DNA of 64,000 nucleotides. Origin: Chalciporus piperatus (lineage: Eukaryota > Basidiomycota > Agaricomycetes > Boletales > Boletaceae). Below are positions 22,779 to 34,154 of this stretch, piece by piece (the first letter of the stretch is position 1; each line of letters opens with the position of its first letter). A program made the translations under genes and the position numbers. The stretch lies in contig JBBPTG010000054.1 of assembly GCA_038093975.1 (NCBI GenBank), forward strand, positions 1 to 64,000. The letters run 5' to 3'. The notes beneath the pieces are model-generated. The model made no database searches. It worked only from the letters and a program-made list of their open reading frames with translations, and was not told the DNA's origin.

Positions 22779-23389
22779 TTATAAGTAGGGAGTTTGAAAC
22801 GTTGCCAAGTGTGCTGCCCCGTTCGGCAGGTCCAGATACAGGATCCGAAAGATGAATTCCTGTATCGTGCCTTTTTGACCATTAGAGTAATCAGATGTTT
22901 TAACTCGCTCACAACATTCTCAGGCGAATGCTTCCGCCCTTTGATTTGTGGAGGGAGAGGGGCGTGCCACGCGAGACGAAATGAGCTACGATTTACCGAC
23001 CTAACGGTGAGTATTAGAAATTCTGCTTCGTCCATGCGTCTGAAATGATTAGTACCCAAATATGTTATTTGAATGAGGGTGGGGACCAGTGAGGACAGCG
23101 TCCGCTTTCGAACTGAGTCGTGGCGATAAAGGGTACAGATCACGAAAGAAAAGGGACTGGAAGGATCACCACTGACCACTATTTCGGTTTTTGTAAAAAA
23201 TGGGGTCCCCTGCGATGCTTTGGGGAGGATCACGTTGGCATGGCGTGTTGGGGCAAGTCCCTTCTCCACGATACTGTGTTGCTTGCAAATCCATGAATTG
23301 TCGTCGACTTCTTCCACCATTTTGACGGCACAAGGAGATGGATTTGGGTCCCAAGAAATTCGACGCGTCACGTCCCAATCTCTCCGCAT
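22779..23389 (-). CDS. Unrecognised spliced gene or gene relic
   Basis: On the minus strand a frame from 23389 reads naturally (RRISWDPNPSPCAVKMVEE...NSWICKQHS). A strong intron end follows (branch tactaat then catttcag, ending at 23043). The next exon (MDEAEFLILTVRS ... GRKHSPENV) ends at a gtgagc donor, and an acceptor at gatacag leads to a last exon EFIFRILYLDLPNGA... ending at 22779. The 5' end is not resolved and may include exons up to about 23500. The CAVK...W.CKQHS segment loosely recalls FAR1/WRKY-GCM zinc-binding modules, but that is a guess. It lies downstream of WOPR factor A on the same strand. Confidence 0.4.
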
Positions 23390-23934
23390 CTAAGTTTGAT
23401 TTAGATTGAGTGGACGTGGAGGTGTAAATCCCATCGTGTAAATTTCGAAGGTGTTCTGCGCCTATCCGGCAAACACCACAGACGTTGGCAACCATTGGAT
23501 CAGCTTGATTTCTTACGCATTACGACATGATCATCATCGGACCTGAATTTATCTGAACTGGGGTTAGACACTCAGTTTGTCATTTCGTCATTACACCCGC
23601 GCTGTACAATTAAGCCATATGCATAGTAGGTACCCAGCAAATGTTGCCACAAAACGATAAGGATGTTGAGGATGTAGGGCAAATTGGAATACACGAGAAA
23701 GAGAAAATATCTCGGTCATCATGAGTAAAAACAATGTCGCATGTGGGACATGGCTTTCATGCGAGCACTTCACTGGTGCCTGGGAGCCAAACCGAGTTGG
23801 GAGGACGTCTCAAGACGGTCTGTTCTTTGTTAGTCCGTTGGGGTACCGGTCGTCAGCGATGTAGGCTTCATCGGCCGGCATGCTAGTAAGGCAGAGGTTT
23901 ATCACCGCTGTACGGGATAAGGATCCGAAAATAG
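23390..23934. other. Spacer downstream of WOPR factor A
   Basis: This stretch may contain upstream exons of the unrecognised minus-strand gene (an ATG frame at 23495). Otherwise I see nothing supportable. Confidence 0.3.
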
Positions 23935-25495
23935 TCACCCCGACCGTGGACCTAATAACCTCAGAGCCTTGTCATCAACGGGGTCTCTGCGATACGGATG
24001 CTTGCGTTGCAAAGCATGTAGCGGAGCCAGATCTACCCTCGCCGGTCCGATGGTACCTTCCTCTGAAGGTATTACTTGATAGAGCTGAGAAGGTGGTTCA
24101 GAGCGAAATAATTGAGCAGGTGGCGGAAGAGAAAGTTGTGAGAAGCCATGGTGGGATGGAAACGCAGCCGCCGTTGCCGGAGACTCGTGGATGTATGTAC
24201 CCTCCCCTTGGCCAGTCGCGGCAGAGATTGGCTGAAATAGCCCGACCGTGGATGAAGGTCGGTCAATGGTCGAAGCGGACTCTCGTGAAGTGCTTGCATA
24301 TGTGCAGGCCAATGCAGGCCGAGCAGAATATTGCACGCTTTTATCATCAATAGGAAGGTTTGGGGGTAGGGGCAATGCTACGCTATGACGGGAAAGGGGA
24401 TATGGACCAGGATTTGAGGCATACTCGTCAGGCCGACTGTGATCAAGACTGGTTCTTCGATCTTTGGCTGTGGTTGGGGCGTCGGGCTGATAGCTGGAAG
24501 CGCCAGGTAGAGACGGACGGCGAAATTTATACTCGATATCCTCGCTGTCTGGCCTCAGTGGTGGTAGCCCATGGAGTGTTCCGAGGGGTGGCAACGGCGG
24601 AGGTACGGAAAACTGTGGTATATCGGAAGAGTGATGGAAGGGAGAAGGGTGGGAAGCCTGTGGACTAAGTCGGTAAGGTTCCTGAGTGAAAGTGGGCGTT
24701 GGCGACCCTGGGTAAGGGGAAGGCTGTACAGGATATGTGGCAGGGAATGGGGCGTATGTTCGCGCCACTGAGGAAGGTGGTTTGAACACATCAGGACGGG
24801 TACGGGAGTCATCTGCCTTGCGATTCTTGCTGACACGGGTGCTCTGGAAGGTTCCTTCTGGTACGACAAGCTCAGCGACGCCAGGAATATCATCAATAGT
24901 ACCCAGCTGGTCGACAGTAGCTTGTGTGAAATAGGCAGCTATTCTGGATAAGGATACGAACGGCCAGTGAGGTGTTGAGAACTCACTCAGATGCCATTTT
25001 CGACGACCTTTCTCAGTTTCGACCCATACTGAATATGTTTGCTTTACTAAGGGGTCCCAGTCTCGTGGGGGCTGCTTATCAGAAGCGCTGCATCAGATCT
25101 AGTGAGCAGGGGGTAAACATTCACGCGGAAATAATTACCCCGAGTGGCCGGAGTCTGCGGGTGGCGTGTACTTTTCATAATAGAAGAGAAATTCCTGTAT
25201 ATTTTGACGAGTGTAGTGATCTCGGAGAGGAACGAGGTGAACATACGTCTCGCACACGCGAGGGACTCCAACGACGGCCCTCTGTGAAGCGCTCAATGCC
25301 CAGACCGGTGATTTCAGTGTGGGGGCCTCTTTCCTCCCAGGAATAGACACAACCGGAGCACAACGCAAGACGTTCGTCTGCATCCAGACGTCTGGTTATC
25401 ATGGGCAATATGCGACGCTGGACGGCGAAAAAAATCTTGTGAGCGTCACGGGTGGAACGGATACGAACATTAGCGCAAGTTGGTCGCTGCTGCAT
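23935..25495 (-). CDS. WOPR-domain (Gti1/Pac2) transcription regulator A
   Basis: Four exons (25495-25247, 25194-25139, 25087-24987, 24938-23935) encode 469 residues. The N-terminal WOPR half contains VRIRSTRDAHKIFFAVQ, PMITRRLDADERLAL, VYSWEERGP and RFTEGRRWSPSRVRDEFLFY. After a short variable linker the second half reads LVKQTYSVWVE...GRRKWHLTAYFTQATVDQL. This is the DNA-binding fold of Gti1/Pac2, Ryp1 and Wor1, which control fungal morphology and sporulation. The long tail (residues about 165-469) is proline- and serine-rich and ends with a basic HPYRRDPVDDKALRLL also found in regulator B. The ATG at 25495 follows the family start (MQQRPTC). Residues and targets of regulation are unknown here. 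Confidence 0.93.
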
Positions 25496-27636
25496 TGGGG
25501 GCTGGCACGAAGGTGTTGGGACGGACAGGAGAGGATGGGGGAAGGCAGCGGAGGATGGATGCAACGACCTGGATCAGTATATATTCAATATTCAATATTC
25601 AGGCCGAGATCTGGGAGTGAGCTGTTTGGTAATTTAATTTGGTAATTAATTAAACCATTTTCTGAATGGCAGGGGCCGTGCTCCTGAAAATTAGATTTTG
25701 TCAGAAAGTTATAACGAAAAAGGTGATAATTACCGCAATCGGTCGCAACCTTATTGGTGTAATTGACCCAAAAGGTTGGTCGTCAATCTCGATTGCAGCC
25801 CGAAACTCTATCACTTTACAACTCAAAAAATCGTATTCCTCTCAAAGAGCGAACTGGAAAACGATGTCTCAAATCCATAGATCGCATCCATATCCTACTG
25901 TATTTTCTGCTCCATTTTAATCTCACAACCCCCTTCTTTGCCCCCACCTGCAAATCGTCTAGGTGAAACGCCGAGTCGTTTCATGGAAAGTCCCGCGATC
26001 ATCGAAGATCAACATGGACGACTGGCTTTAAAACGTCGGACCATTGTGCCTAGACCTTCAATAGACCTCCATGCGTTTCCTTGCTACGCTGCAAGTCGGA
26101 ATCCAGGCCCATCCACTGGTGCATACCTTTCGCGGGAGGTCACACCGTCCCACTCCAGACTGGCTCAGAGCAAAAACAATGTATCCCCGTGTTTTCAAGA
26201 CCGCCGCGGTTTGCGGGGCGCCACCCGGATGAGTCCGGCCTATTCTGGCTTCATCCGCTGGCTCCCGGCCCCGTCCTCAGTGATCCTCTGCTAAAACGTT
26301 TAACTACGCTAATTCCCAATCAAGTTTCCACCTCTTACTAAAGTCAAGCGCCGCTATCGTCTTTTTCACGTCATGATTTGTCCTCCTGGCCATATGTTTG
26401 GTGGCTCCTCGTCATCCCTTTCCTGCAAACATATCGAAAATGAAGGCGAACATATTGTCTGTCACTGCACGTGCCTTCGGCGCCTCGCCGCGCATGCTCC
26501 ACGGTGAATATGATTTCCTTGTTCTTGACTCAGATCATGGCATATGGGATGACATTGGTACTGTATGTACGTAGTATGCCCCGTATCTAACAATCATTTT
26601 TATCCCTTTGAGCGTCATTTAGAACATTCCTTGTCCGCGTTTATTATAAGATTTTCCCATGGTGGACCACGACATATCATAGCTGTGGTCCAACCACCCA
26701 AGACGGCAAACCAATAATGACCTCGCTTCTTGTTGCATCTCTCCCTCGGCTTCGTTTCTTCTCGGGTCCCAACTCATTTCCTTCGCGAACGTGTGCATAC
26801 CTAGAAACTCTTCCAGGCTGATTTCTGGAATGGTATCTGTTCTCTCTCAGCTTGCCACATCGACTGGGCTGTCTGTATATGGGTGCGTGGTTGTCATGTC
26901 GTTACACCACAGTAATACGTTGATGTGTCCAAACCCTGATGATAAATCTGGGGCCCACATGATTCAGACCCTTTGCGTCGCAAGTTCCGTGGACGGCATT
27001 CACTTGTTCTCACCCCTTTGGTCCCGTCCTTGCCAAAGCTACTTATCTGACATTCCAGACTGCACCCCCACTGATCCAAGCGCCTCAGAACTATATTTGC
27101 CGCTTCCTCGGAATCAGTCGTATACCTTCCTCAAGGTTTGATAGTGCGGCCAGTGGCAACATTCTCGAATCCGGCGAAGTGTCGGAGTTGCAACAAGACC
27201 CTTTCCTTCAATGTCAGTTGGAAAGTGGGGGCCCAACGTTCAGGGAATGGCGCCCTCACAATGATCGCCAGATTGTGTCGTGTCCATGAATTGGCAATTG
27301 CAGGGCCTCCACATGGCGTTTTGATAATCGTGGGACTCTTGTAGGTGTATGTGACAGCGGTGTATCAGCTAATGACAGTGGTGTATGTATCAGTCGCCGA
27401 AGGAGGTGGCGTTGACATGCCATATAGCGCTGGGTTGAGACACCTCGTTGCTGAAGGAGTAAGACTCGATATCATACAATCCAGTCTGTCTAGCGAATAC
27501 AGAAATGCACCAAGAAAAGAAAGCACCATACGATCGACAAAAACAGAAAGAGAGTCCGACCAACGGCGAAAGCATAGATAGCAGTGAGTTAGTAGTACAG
27601 GATCCCATGACGTGTCCGGAAAAGTATAAAGCGAAG
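25496..27636. promoter_or_regulatory. Long 5' region of WOPR factor A
   Basis: This 2.1-kb interval between the two WOPR genes holds the promoter and probably a long 5' leader of factor A plus the 3' end of factor B. An AT-rich segment lies at 25630-25920. Small frames such as 26791-27141 (+) show no domain. Long upstream regions are usual for WOPR master regulators; that link is inference. Confidence 0.4.
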
Positions 27637-28765
27637 TCAAGTCAAGCTAGGGTACAAGGTCATGAGGACTTCCTCGTCGACCGGATGCCTCCGGGGTGGA
27701 GCAAGATTTTGCAGGTACACCAAGGGTGCTAGCGTCTGTGCATTTCGTTCCGGGCCCACTGGACGACGAGGGTCGTCACCATTGGGTGCAGACGGTGATA
27801 TCGTGTTTGGGATTGTAGGGTTGTACATACGTGGCGGTGAGGGGTATGGAGCGAATTGTTGATGGGGAGGGTAGGTTGTCTGTTCCTCTCGATGTGCGCG
27901 GTGCCTGGTAGGGTTATGACGAGCGCTGCGGTATTTTCCAGGTGGAACATGAAGGCGAGCGAGCTCCGGCATGTCGGAGACGGTCCGTAGATAATCGACT
28001 GTGTCCGCAGTGAAGTACGCAACTAAGAGGCGGTCAGCGCAACGAGGCGATCCATACCAACAAAAGTCGTACTGAGGTGCCATTTCCGACGACCTCGGGA
28101 AGTGTCTACGTATACGGAATATGTTTGTTTCACCAGGGAAGACCGGGCGTCTGGTCTGGGGTTGTTTTGTTGGCGAGATCCAGAACCCAGACTGGAGAAG
28201 AATCAGTCGAGCAATGGTAAGTAGGGATTATGAACGAACGTGGTGTCTGAATCAGAGTTGAGTTCTACGTCGACAGGTTCTGGCTCTTTCTCTTGGTAGA
28301 ATAGGAATTCCTAGCGAACTTGAGCGGTGGCCTTGGGAGGATGGGAATGGGCTTACATCTCGTACGCGGCTAGGGCCCCATCTGGTCACAGAGTGGTCGT
28401 GAGTAAAGGGTGATGCGCTTCCGGGAGAACTCACCTTTTTCCGTCCGTCCACCTTTCAATGCCGAGCTGTGTGGAAAACGTCTGAGGCGCTGGTACAAAC
28501 TGGCAAGGCCCACGCACTCACCCCTGTTGCCTCAGGATTAGGTCCACGCTCTTCCCAAACAAAGACACTGCCCGATGAGATCGCTCTTCTTTCCTCAGTA
28601 TCCAAACGTCTCGTCACCATAGGTAGCACACCGACCGCCACGGCGTGGAATATAACCTGGGCATCTTGAGGGGATCTGCGACCAGAAGTTGGAAAAGATA
28701 GTCTGGAAGAAGAGTTCTGGACCAACGAACCGTACACGAAGTCTCGTACAGGTTGGGTGTTGCAT
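27637..28765 (-). CDS. WOPR-domain (Gti1/Pac2) transcription regulator B
   Basis: Seven exons (28765-28731, 28675-28522, 28466-28435, 28381-28357, 28310-28240, 28191-28073, 28022-27637) encode 273 residues. It has the same two-part WOPR fold as regulator A: RSPQDAQVIFHAV, PMVTRRLDTEERRAI, VFVWEERGPNPEATG, LGIERWTDGKRWGPSRVRDEFLFY, then LVKQTYSVYVD...GRRKWHLIAYF. Three introns match positions in regulator A (after RVRD, in the linker, after KWHL); three more are extra, all in the first half. The tail is much shorter but keeps the basic RRHPVDEEVLMTL end. Two introns use a gttcgt donor. The shared orientation and domain order point to tandem duplication. Confidence 0.92.
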
Positions 28766-30095
28766 CCTGGATCGCTGGAAGGCGTGGTGGGTGTACGAGT
28801 GAGAAATGGTGGATTTAATGGGCCTGGTATCAGATTCGAGTCGCTTGGTGAGAATCATGCGAAACCGCTCACGCAGGTATCACCGAGGGACTGTGGGGCG
28901 GAGTAAGGGGGCGCGGGGAAGCAGGAACGTTTTGATGTGGTCTTAAATAAGAGAGGTCTTGGCCCCAGTTGACGATACCAAGACACCTAACTTTAACAGT
29001 TAGCGTGAGGTAAAACGGCTGATGCGTCGGTTGAACGAAATCCTGATGGGAAAAGGCCCCGTCTTTTTGTAAATGCTCATTGGTAGATCATTGAGGAAGA
29101 GACAGCGCATCAGCCTGCCGAGAAACTCGAAACTTTTCGTGCCCGTTTTTCTTTATGGCTAGAGCATCAGGTAATTCCCTTATTTGTGAAGAGCCAACCA
29201 ACCAGAGCTCACAAATCATGCCAAAAGACTCGTCAAAAGCGTTACGTGACTATGCTGCTCGACTGATGCGGGTGGGTAGCTAATAGAGTTTTAGGGATCT
29301 CTTCTCGGTGGACCTTCGCATGCACACGCTCAGGTTGCGCTCGGGTGCACTGCTCGCCACACACTCGGAAGGGGTGGGTATCAGCCTATCAGGCCTGCGA
29401 GACGCGGCCCGACCGGGATTGGGCAGGGTTGTATTGAATCGGAACATAAGTAGTACAAGCTGTCAACCGAACTGCCGCGAGAACGCAAGATAAAGTGTCA
29501 CTTCGAAACAGATTCGACCATCTCCGCTGTCTTCGCTCTCATGATGGAAGTTGACCAATTTGTGGGCGTTTAGGCATATGCGTGTATTTTCTATTCATGG
29601 AATAAACGTAGAAGAGGGCACATCTGCAAAGCAGACGAGTAACGTTATCGCTTGACGACTCTTGAAGCCTACGCGAGGGCTTGACGAGGACTCTGATTGG
29701 ACCGGCATCGACATTCTAGCTATACTACGCTAGACCAGTTTTTTGCCGACTCTGAGAGTCGGCTAAGTGGCTTTTCGAGCCGGCTAAGTCCTGCAGATGC
29801 CATAACGTTCGCCGACAAGGTTTCAAGCGAGAATGAATGGCTGAATTTTGATGAGATGGCTGATTGTTTAGTTTTAGTGTATTGGCCCCGCAACGGCCCC
29901 GGAACTGGTTCAGATACTTAGCCCCGCGCAGTGAGAACGGACGCAAGTGCGTCGGAGGAACACCGAGTCGCCGCTGGGGAAAAAGTTTTATTGAAATAAT
30001 TCTTTGGTAGAATTAATTTTGGCATTATCCCTCTTCAAAAGCGTGACGCGTGTGACACAATCTACTTTTGGTTCGCTGAACCCGTCACCGTATGG
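28766..30095. promoter_or_regulatory. Divergent region between WOPR B and CysRS
   Basis: The 1.3 kb separating two divergent starts shows no gene. A perfect 8-bp hairpin (gccgactc-tga-gagtcggc) lies at 29745-29763, followed by a second ccggctaag word at 29781. Confidence 0.4.
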
Positions 30096-33000
30096 ATGAT
30101 TTGGATGCGAGTCAGTCCCAGTCTGCAACTCCTTCGGCGCGTATCCATCCAAAGGCAATATAGCTCGACTCCTCAAAACTTTGCAGCAATGTCGGTACAA
30201 CAGCCTGCCTGGAAGATCCCAACTCGCCAAATCGAGGAGCCCGTCTTGAAGCTGTTCAATTCGTTGACCAAATCAAAGGTATGTTTCCGATCATATCATC
30301 TATTGATATTCGATCGCATTCAAGTCCACATAGACCGACTTCATTCCCAAACATGGTCGCCTTGTCAAGTGGTATAACTGTGGGCCCACCGTATACGATG
30401 CCTCGCACATGGGTCATGCAAGGTTTGGGGGTTTGTTCGGCTTCGTCGTGCTTGCTTTAACATATCGCTGGGTCGAAGGAACTATGTTACTCAAGACATT
30501 CTCCGAAGAATCATGTCAAATTACTTTGGCTATGACGTCCACTTTGTTATGAATATCACCGACATTGATGACAAGGTGCGTTTGAACGCGTCGTCAGCAT
30601 AGCGATCCTGACGGGGATGAAGATTATCCTAAGAGCGCGTCAAAACCATCTATTCGATAACATCCGCAGTCAGACCACTTCACTCACCCCAGAGCTTCTC
30701 GCTAGAGTACAAGATGCCTGGCGGTCACATGTCTTGGAAAAAGTATCCAAAGGTTTACCAGATAGCCTCAAGCCGACTGTAGACAATATAGACACCCTTT
30801 GGCCACAAATTGAAGCCCTTCGCGGTGACAAAATACAAAAAATCGAGTGCATGAAGCGGGACGAGAAGTTTGACATGAATTTAGGCGCTGCTGTGGGTGG
30901 TTTTCTTTTGTATGTCATTATATTGTGACCATTTGTTTAGATACGCACGGCTTTGGCACTGTCCTCTGCCAGGGTTGGCGGAAAGGACAAGGACTCTGCC
31001 CTAAACCTACTTGACGAATCCAAGGATATAATATCTGCGTCCTTGGACAAAGAAGTGATTGTGTTTTAATCTGGTGCGAGCGCATATGCTGACTAACTGC
31101 TAGTTGAAACACACCGTCTCGGATCCATCCATTTTCCGCGCGCTGGCTGCTTTCTGGGAGGATCAATTTTTCAGGGACATGGATCGCTTGCGGGTTCGTA
31201 GACCTGACACGTTGACACGCGTTACGGAGTATGTCCCTGAAGTCGTAGATTTCGTGAAACGTATCATGGAAAATGGCTACGCTTACGAGCATGAAGGGAG
31301 TATATATTTTGACACTGCCGCCTTCGATTTCTCGGATAATCATGATTACGCGAAGTTGGAACCATGGAGCAAAGGGAATAGAGACCTGCTTGCGGAAGGA
31401 GAAGGTGAGTCCTTGAGAATTTTGACGAATGGTTTTGGGAATACGATTGACAGCCACGCAGGTGCCCTGTCGATCACAAGCGGCAAGCGTTCCGCGGCGG
31501 ACTTTGCATTGTGGAAAGCGTCAAAGTCTGGTGAGCCTTCGTGGCCTTCACCGTGGGGTCCAGGTCGTCCCGGTTGGCATATCGAATGTTCAGTGATGGC
31601 CAGTGCAATATTTGGTGACAACATGGATATACATTCGGGTGGTATCGATCTCGCTTTTCCTCATCATGATAACGAGATGGCACAATCCGAGGTGAGCCAG
31701 TAAACCCGCGGTCCGAACGCATCTAGACCTTCTCAATTCGCCTTAGGCATACCACGAGTGTGGTTCGTGGGTCAATTATTTCATCCACACGGGGCACTTG
31801 CATATCGAGGGCCTCAAGATGAGCAAATCACTCAAAAATTTCATTACGATAGATGTGAGGCATCTGCTGCTCGTCCCCTAACTGCTTTCCGAATCACGAT
31901 CAGGAAATCCTTCAAAGGTTTACTGCACGTCAACTTCGACTGGCGTTTTTGTCGCAATTATGGAATGCCAAAGTGGATTTCTCCGAGTCACTGATGACAG
32001 GTGAAGTGAAGACCATCGAGACAACCTTCAATGTACGTGTTGTGGGTGACCGATGATTCGATCTGACGTTGCTCCTTAGAACTTCTTTGCCACGGTGAAA
32101 GCTCTGTTATTGGCTGATGAAGGAAAGTCAGATGGGTATCACCACTACGAAGAGCCCGAACGAGAGCTCATGAAAGGGTAACTGCTCGCTTGATATCCAA
32201 TTTTACCTTGTCTCACACGCCAGCGTTTCAGACTCTACGAGAGCAAATTGGCATTCCGGGCTGCCCTCTGTGACTCGTTCAACACCCCCGAGGCTCTCAA
32301 AATACTTCGTGACGTGGTCTCACGGACAAATGTTTATATCAACTCGCGAGCGAAATCCATCAACCTCGCCTTAATTGAGCAGTCGGCTCGGTGGGTAGGC
32401 GACATGCTGCGCATGTTCGGTCTCGGGGAAGGAGAAGGGGAGAAGCCTGAACTAGGTTGGGGGCAGGAAGCCTCAAGCGATGCGAACACCGCGAACGTAA
32501 GCGTCCATCCTTTCACGACATTTCTGGTTAACCCATGGTTTTGCCAGCGAGAAGAAGTATTGCTTCCATATCTTCGCGTCCTTTCCTCATTTAGGGATGG
32601 CGTCCGACGGCTTGCTATCGCGAAAGGGGACGACGCTTTGAAGGAGATATTGAAACTTTGTGATAGGCTTCGCGATGACGAGTTGGTTCCATTGGGGGTA
32701 GCACTCGATGACCAAGAAGGTATTCAGTTCGATTCACGTTTCTCGCACCCGCACTAAGCTCACGTATTCGGATCCCCAGATGGGAATGCGTTGGTTAAAT
32801 TGGTCTCTCCTTCGGAACTAATCAAAGCACGAGATGAGAAGCGGCAGAGGGCTCAGGAGCAAGCGGCAAAAAAAGCGGCTTTGACGCAAGCCAAGGAACA
32901 AGAACGTCTTGCGAAGCTCGAGAGGGGACGTACGCCTCCTGAAGAATTCTTCAAATCCCCCAACGTTCCCGAGGGCGAGTATAGTCAATGGAACGAACGT

Positions 33001-33129
33001 GGCATCCCTACTGCTGACGGGGCGGGAGAGAAGCTGAGCAAGAACCAGGATAAGAAACTGTTGAAAGAGTGGGAGAAACAGAAGAAGCTGCATGAGGACT
33101 TTTTGGCGTGGCAACAGCAGCAGAAATAG
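30096..33129 (+). CDS. CRS1: Cysteinyl-tRNA synthetase, probably dual-targeted
   Basis: This class I enzyme charges tRNA-Cys. Eleven exons run from the second ATG (30189-30278, 30334-30422, 30479-30575, 30623-30892, 30941-31054, 31104-31691, 31747-31854, 31904-32032, 32080-32177, 32232-32719, 32780-33129), giving 806 residues. Zinc and HIGH motifs are seen as [17 protein letters not shown] (Cys46, HMGH 55-58), with HIECS and FPHHDNE further on and KMSKS at 440-444. A charged C-terminal extension rich in lysine and glutamate follows, as in eukaryotic CysRS. An in-frame upstream ATG at 30096 adds 31 residues ([20 protein letters not shown] then [11 protein letters not shown]) that look like a mitochondrial presequence, so one gene may supply cytosol and mitochondria, as known for yeast CysRS. 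Confidence 0.95.
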
Positions 33130-33216
33130 TGACCTCGTTTCCTGACCTTGCTTCAGACCTTTTTCATCCAAGGAAGCGTCTTTTGGAATAGAACTAGATC
33201 ATCACTCACTACACTG

Positions 33217-33969
33217 TCACCAGTCACAGCTCTTTACGATCAGATCGGCAATTGCTTCCAATCCGACCTTGTCATCGTCATCGAACCCGCCCTCAGCGAG
33301 ACAATCCAGATCCAGAACTCCCAATACCACCTGATCACTCCCGCGCCGTAAAACCAAGGGACACACGACCTCGCCTTTGGTCGCTCCATCGCAGGCGATG
33401 TGGCCGGGATACTTGGCCACGTCTGGGACAAGCACTGTTTGTCTTTGTAAGAATGCTGCTGCACAGACGCCGCGAGCCGGACCTGGAGCGACGTTGATAA
33501 ATCGACACGCAGGCTTGCCACAAAATGGACCCAGAAGAAGCTTGCTGTCATTCGTGGATGCGATCTTATCGTTCGAAGCTACTTCAGTAAATCGAGGACC
33601 GGGGAAGAGGGATAGGATAAGGTAGAATCCTGAGAGAGGGAATGGACTGTCAGATCGCTCTTGCAGGAACCAGCCATCGAGAGTGGAACGGAGCAATGAT
33701 ACTGACCACACCAGTTGACGGCACGATCACCGTTGCCAAAATGAGTGGGGAAAGCAAGAAGGGAATTGTATACAAGGGAAGATGCGTTTGCTAGGTTCGT
33801 CACCTGTCAATCGGTGTTTCCGTTGAAATGTACGTTTGGATGGGATGGAGTTCCGTACCCACTGTCTCTCATCGGCTAGCATCAGTTCTAACTGTGCACG
33901 GACATGATTCCAAAATTCTTGTTTAGTTGTGATACTTTGGGGAACGAGCGAAGAATCGGCGTGGTGCAT
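33217..33969 (-). CDS. Free methionine-(R)-sulfoxide reductase (GAF domain)
   Basis: The enzyme reduces free Met-R-sulfoxide and helps in oxidative-stress defence. Three exons (33969-33859, 33803-33707, 33629-33217) give 206 residues. Family features are NWCGFYL, LLLGPFCGKPACRF, GVCAAAFLQRQ, VPDVAKYPGHIACDGATKGEVVCPL and the C-terminal LGVLDLDC. The expected reactive cysteines are Cys111, Cys125 and Cys149; the 24-residue spacing between the last two is as in yeast and E. coli, while the first interval is four residues longer. The stop lies 87 bp from the convergent CysRS stop, and the start shares a 185-bp promoter with the LysM gene. Confidence 0.93.
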
Positions 33970-34154
33970 TCTGTTAAGTTAGCTTGATGGACCTAGATCT
34001 AAGGACGAGACTAAGATCGACGGCAAAGCTAATGGTGTGATTATGTAAGCGACATACACGCAACCAACTTGAACGTCGTCTTAATCCCTTACTACTACTT
34101 ACTACCGGCGAAGAAGTAGGAAGACAGACTGTCCTACTTTCTAATGTGGTTTGA

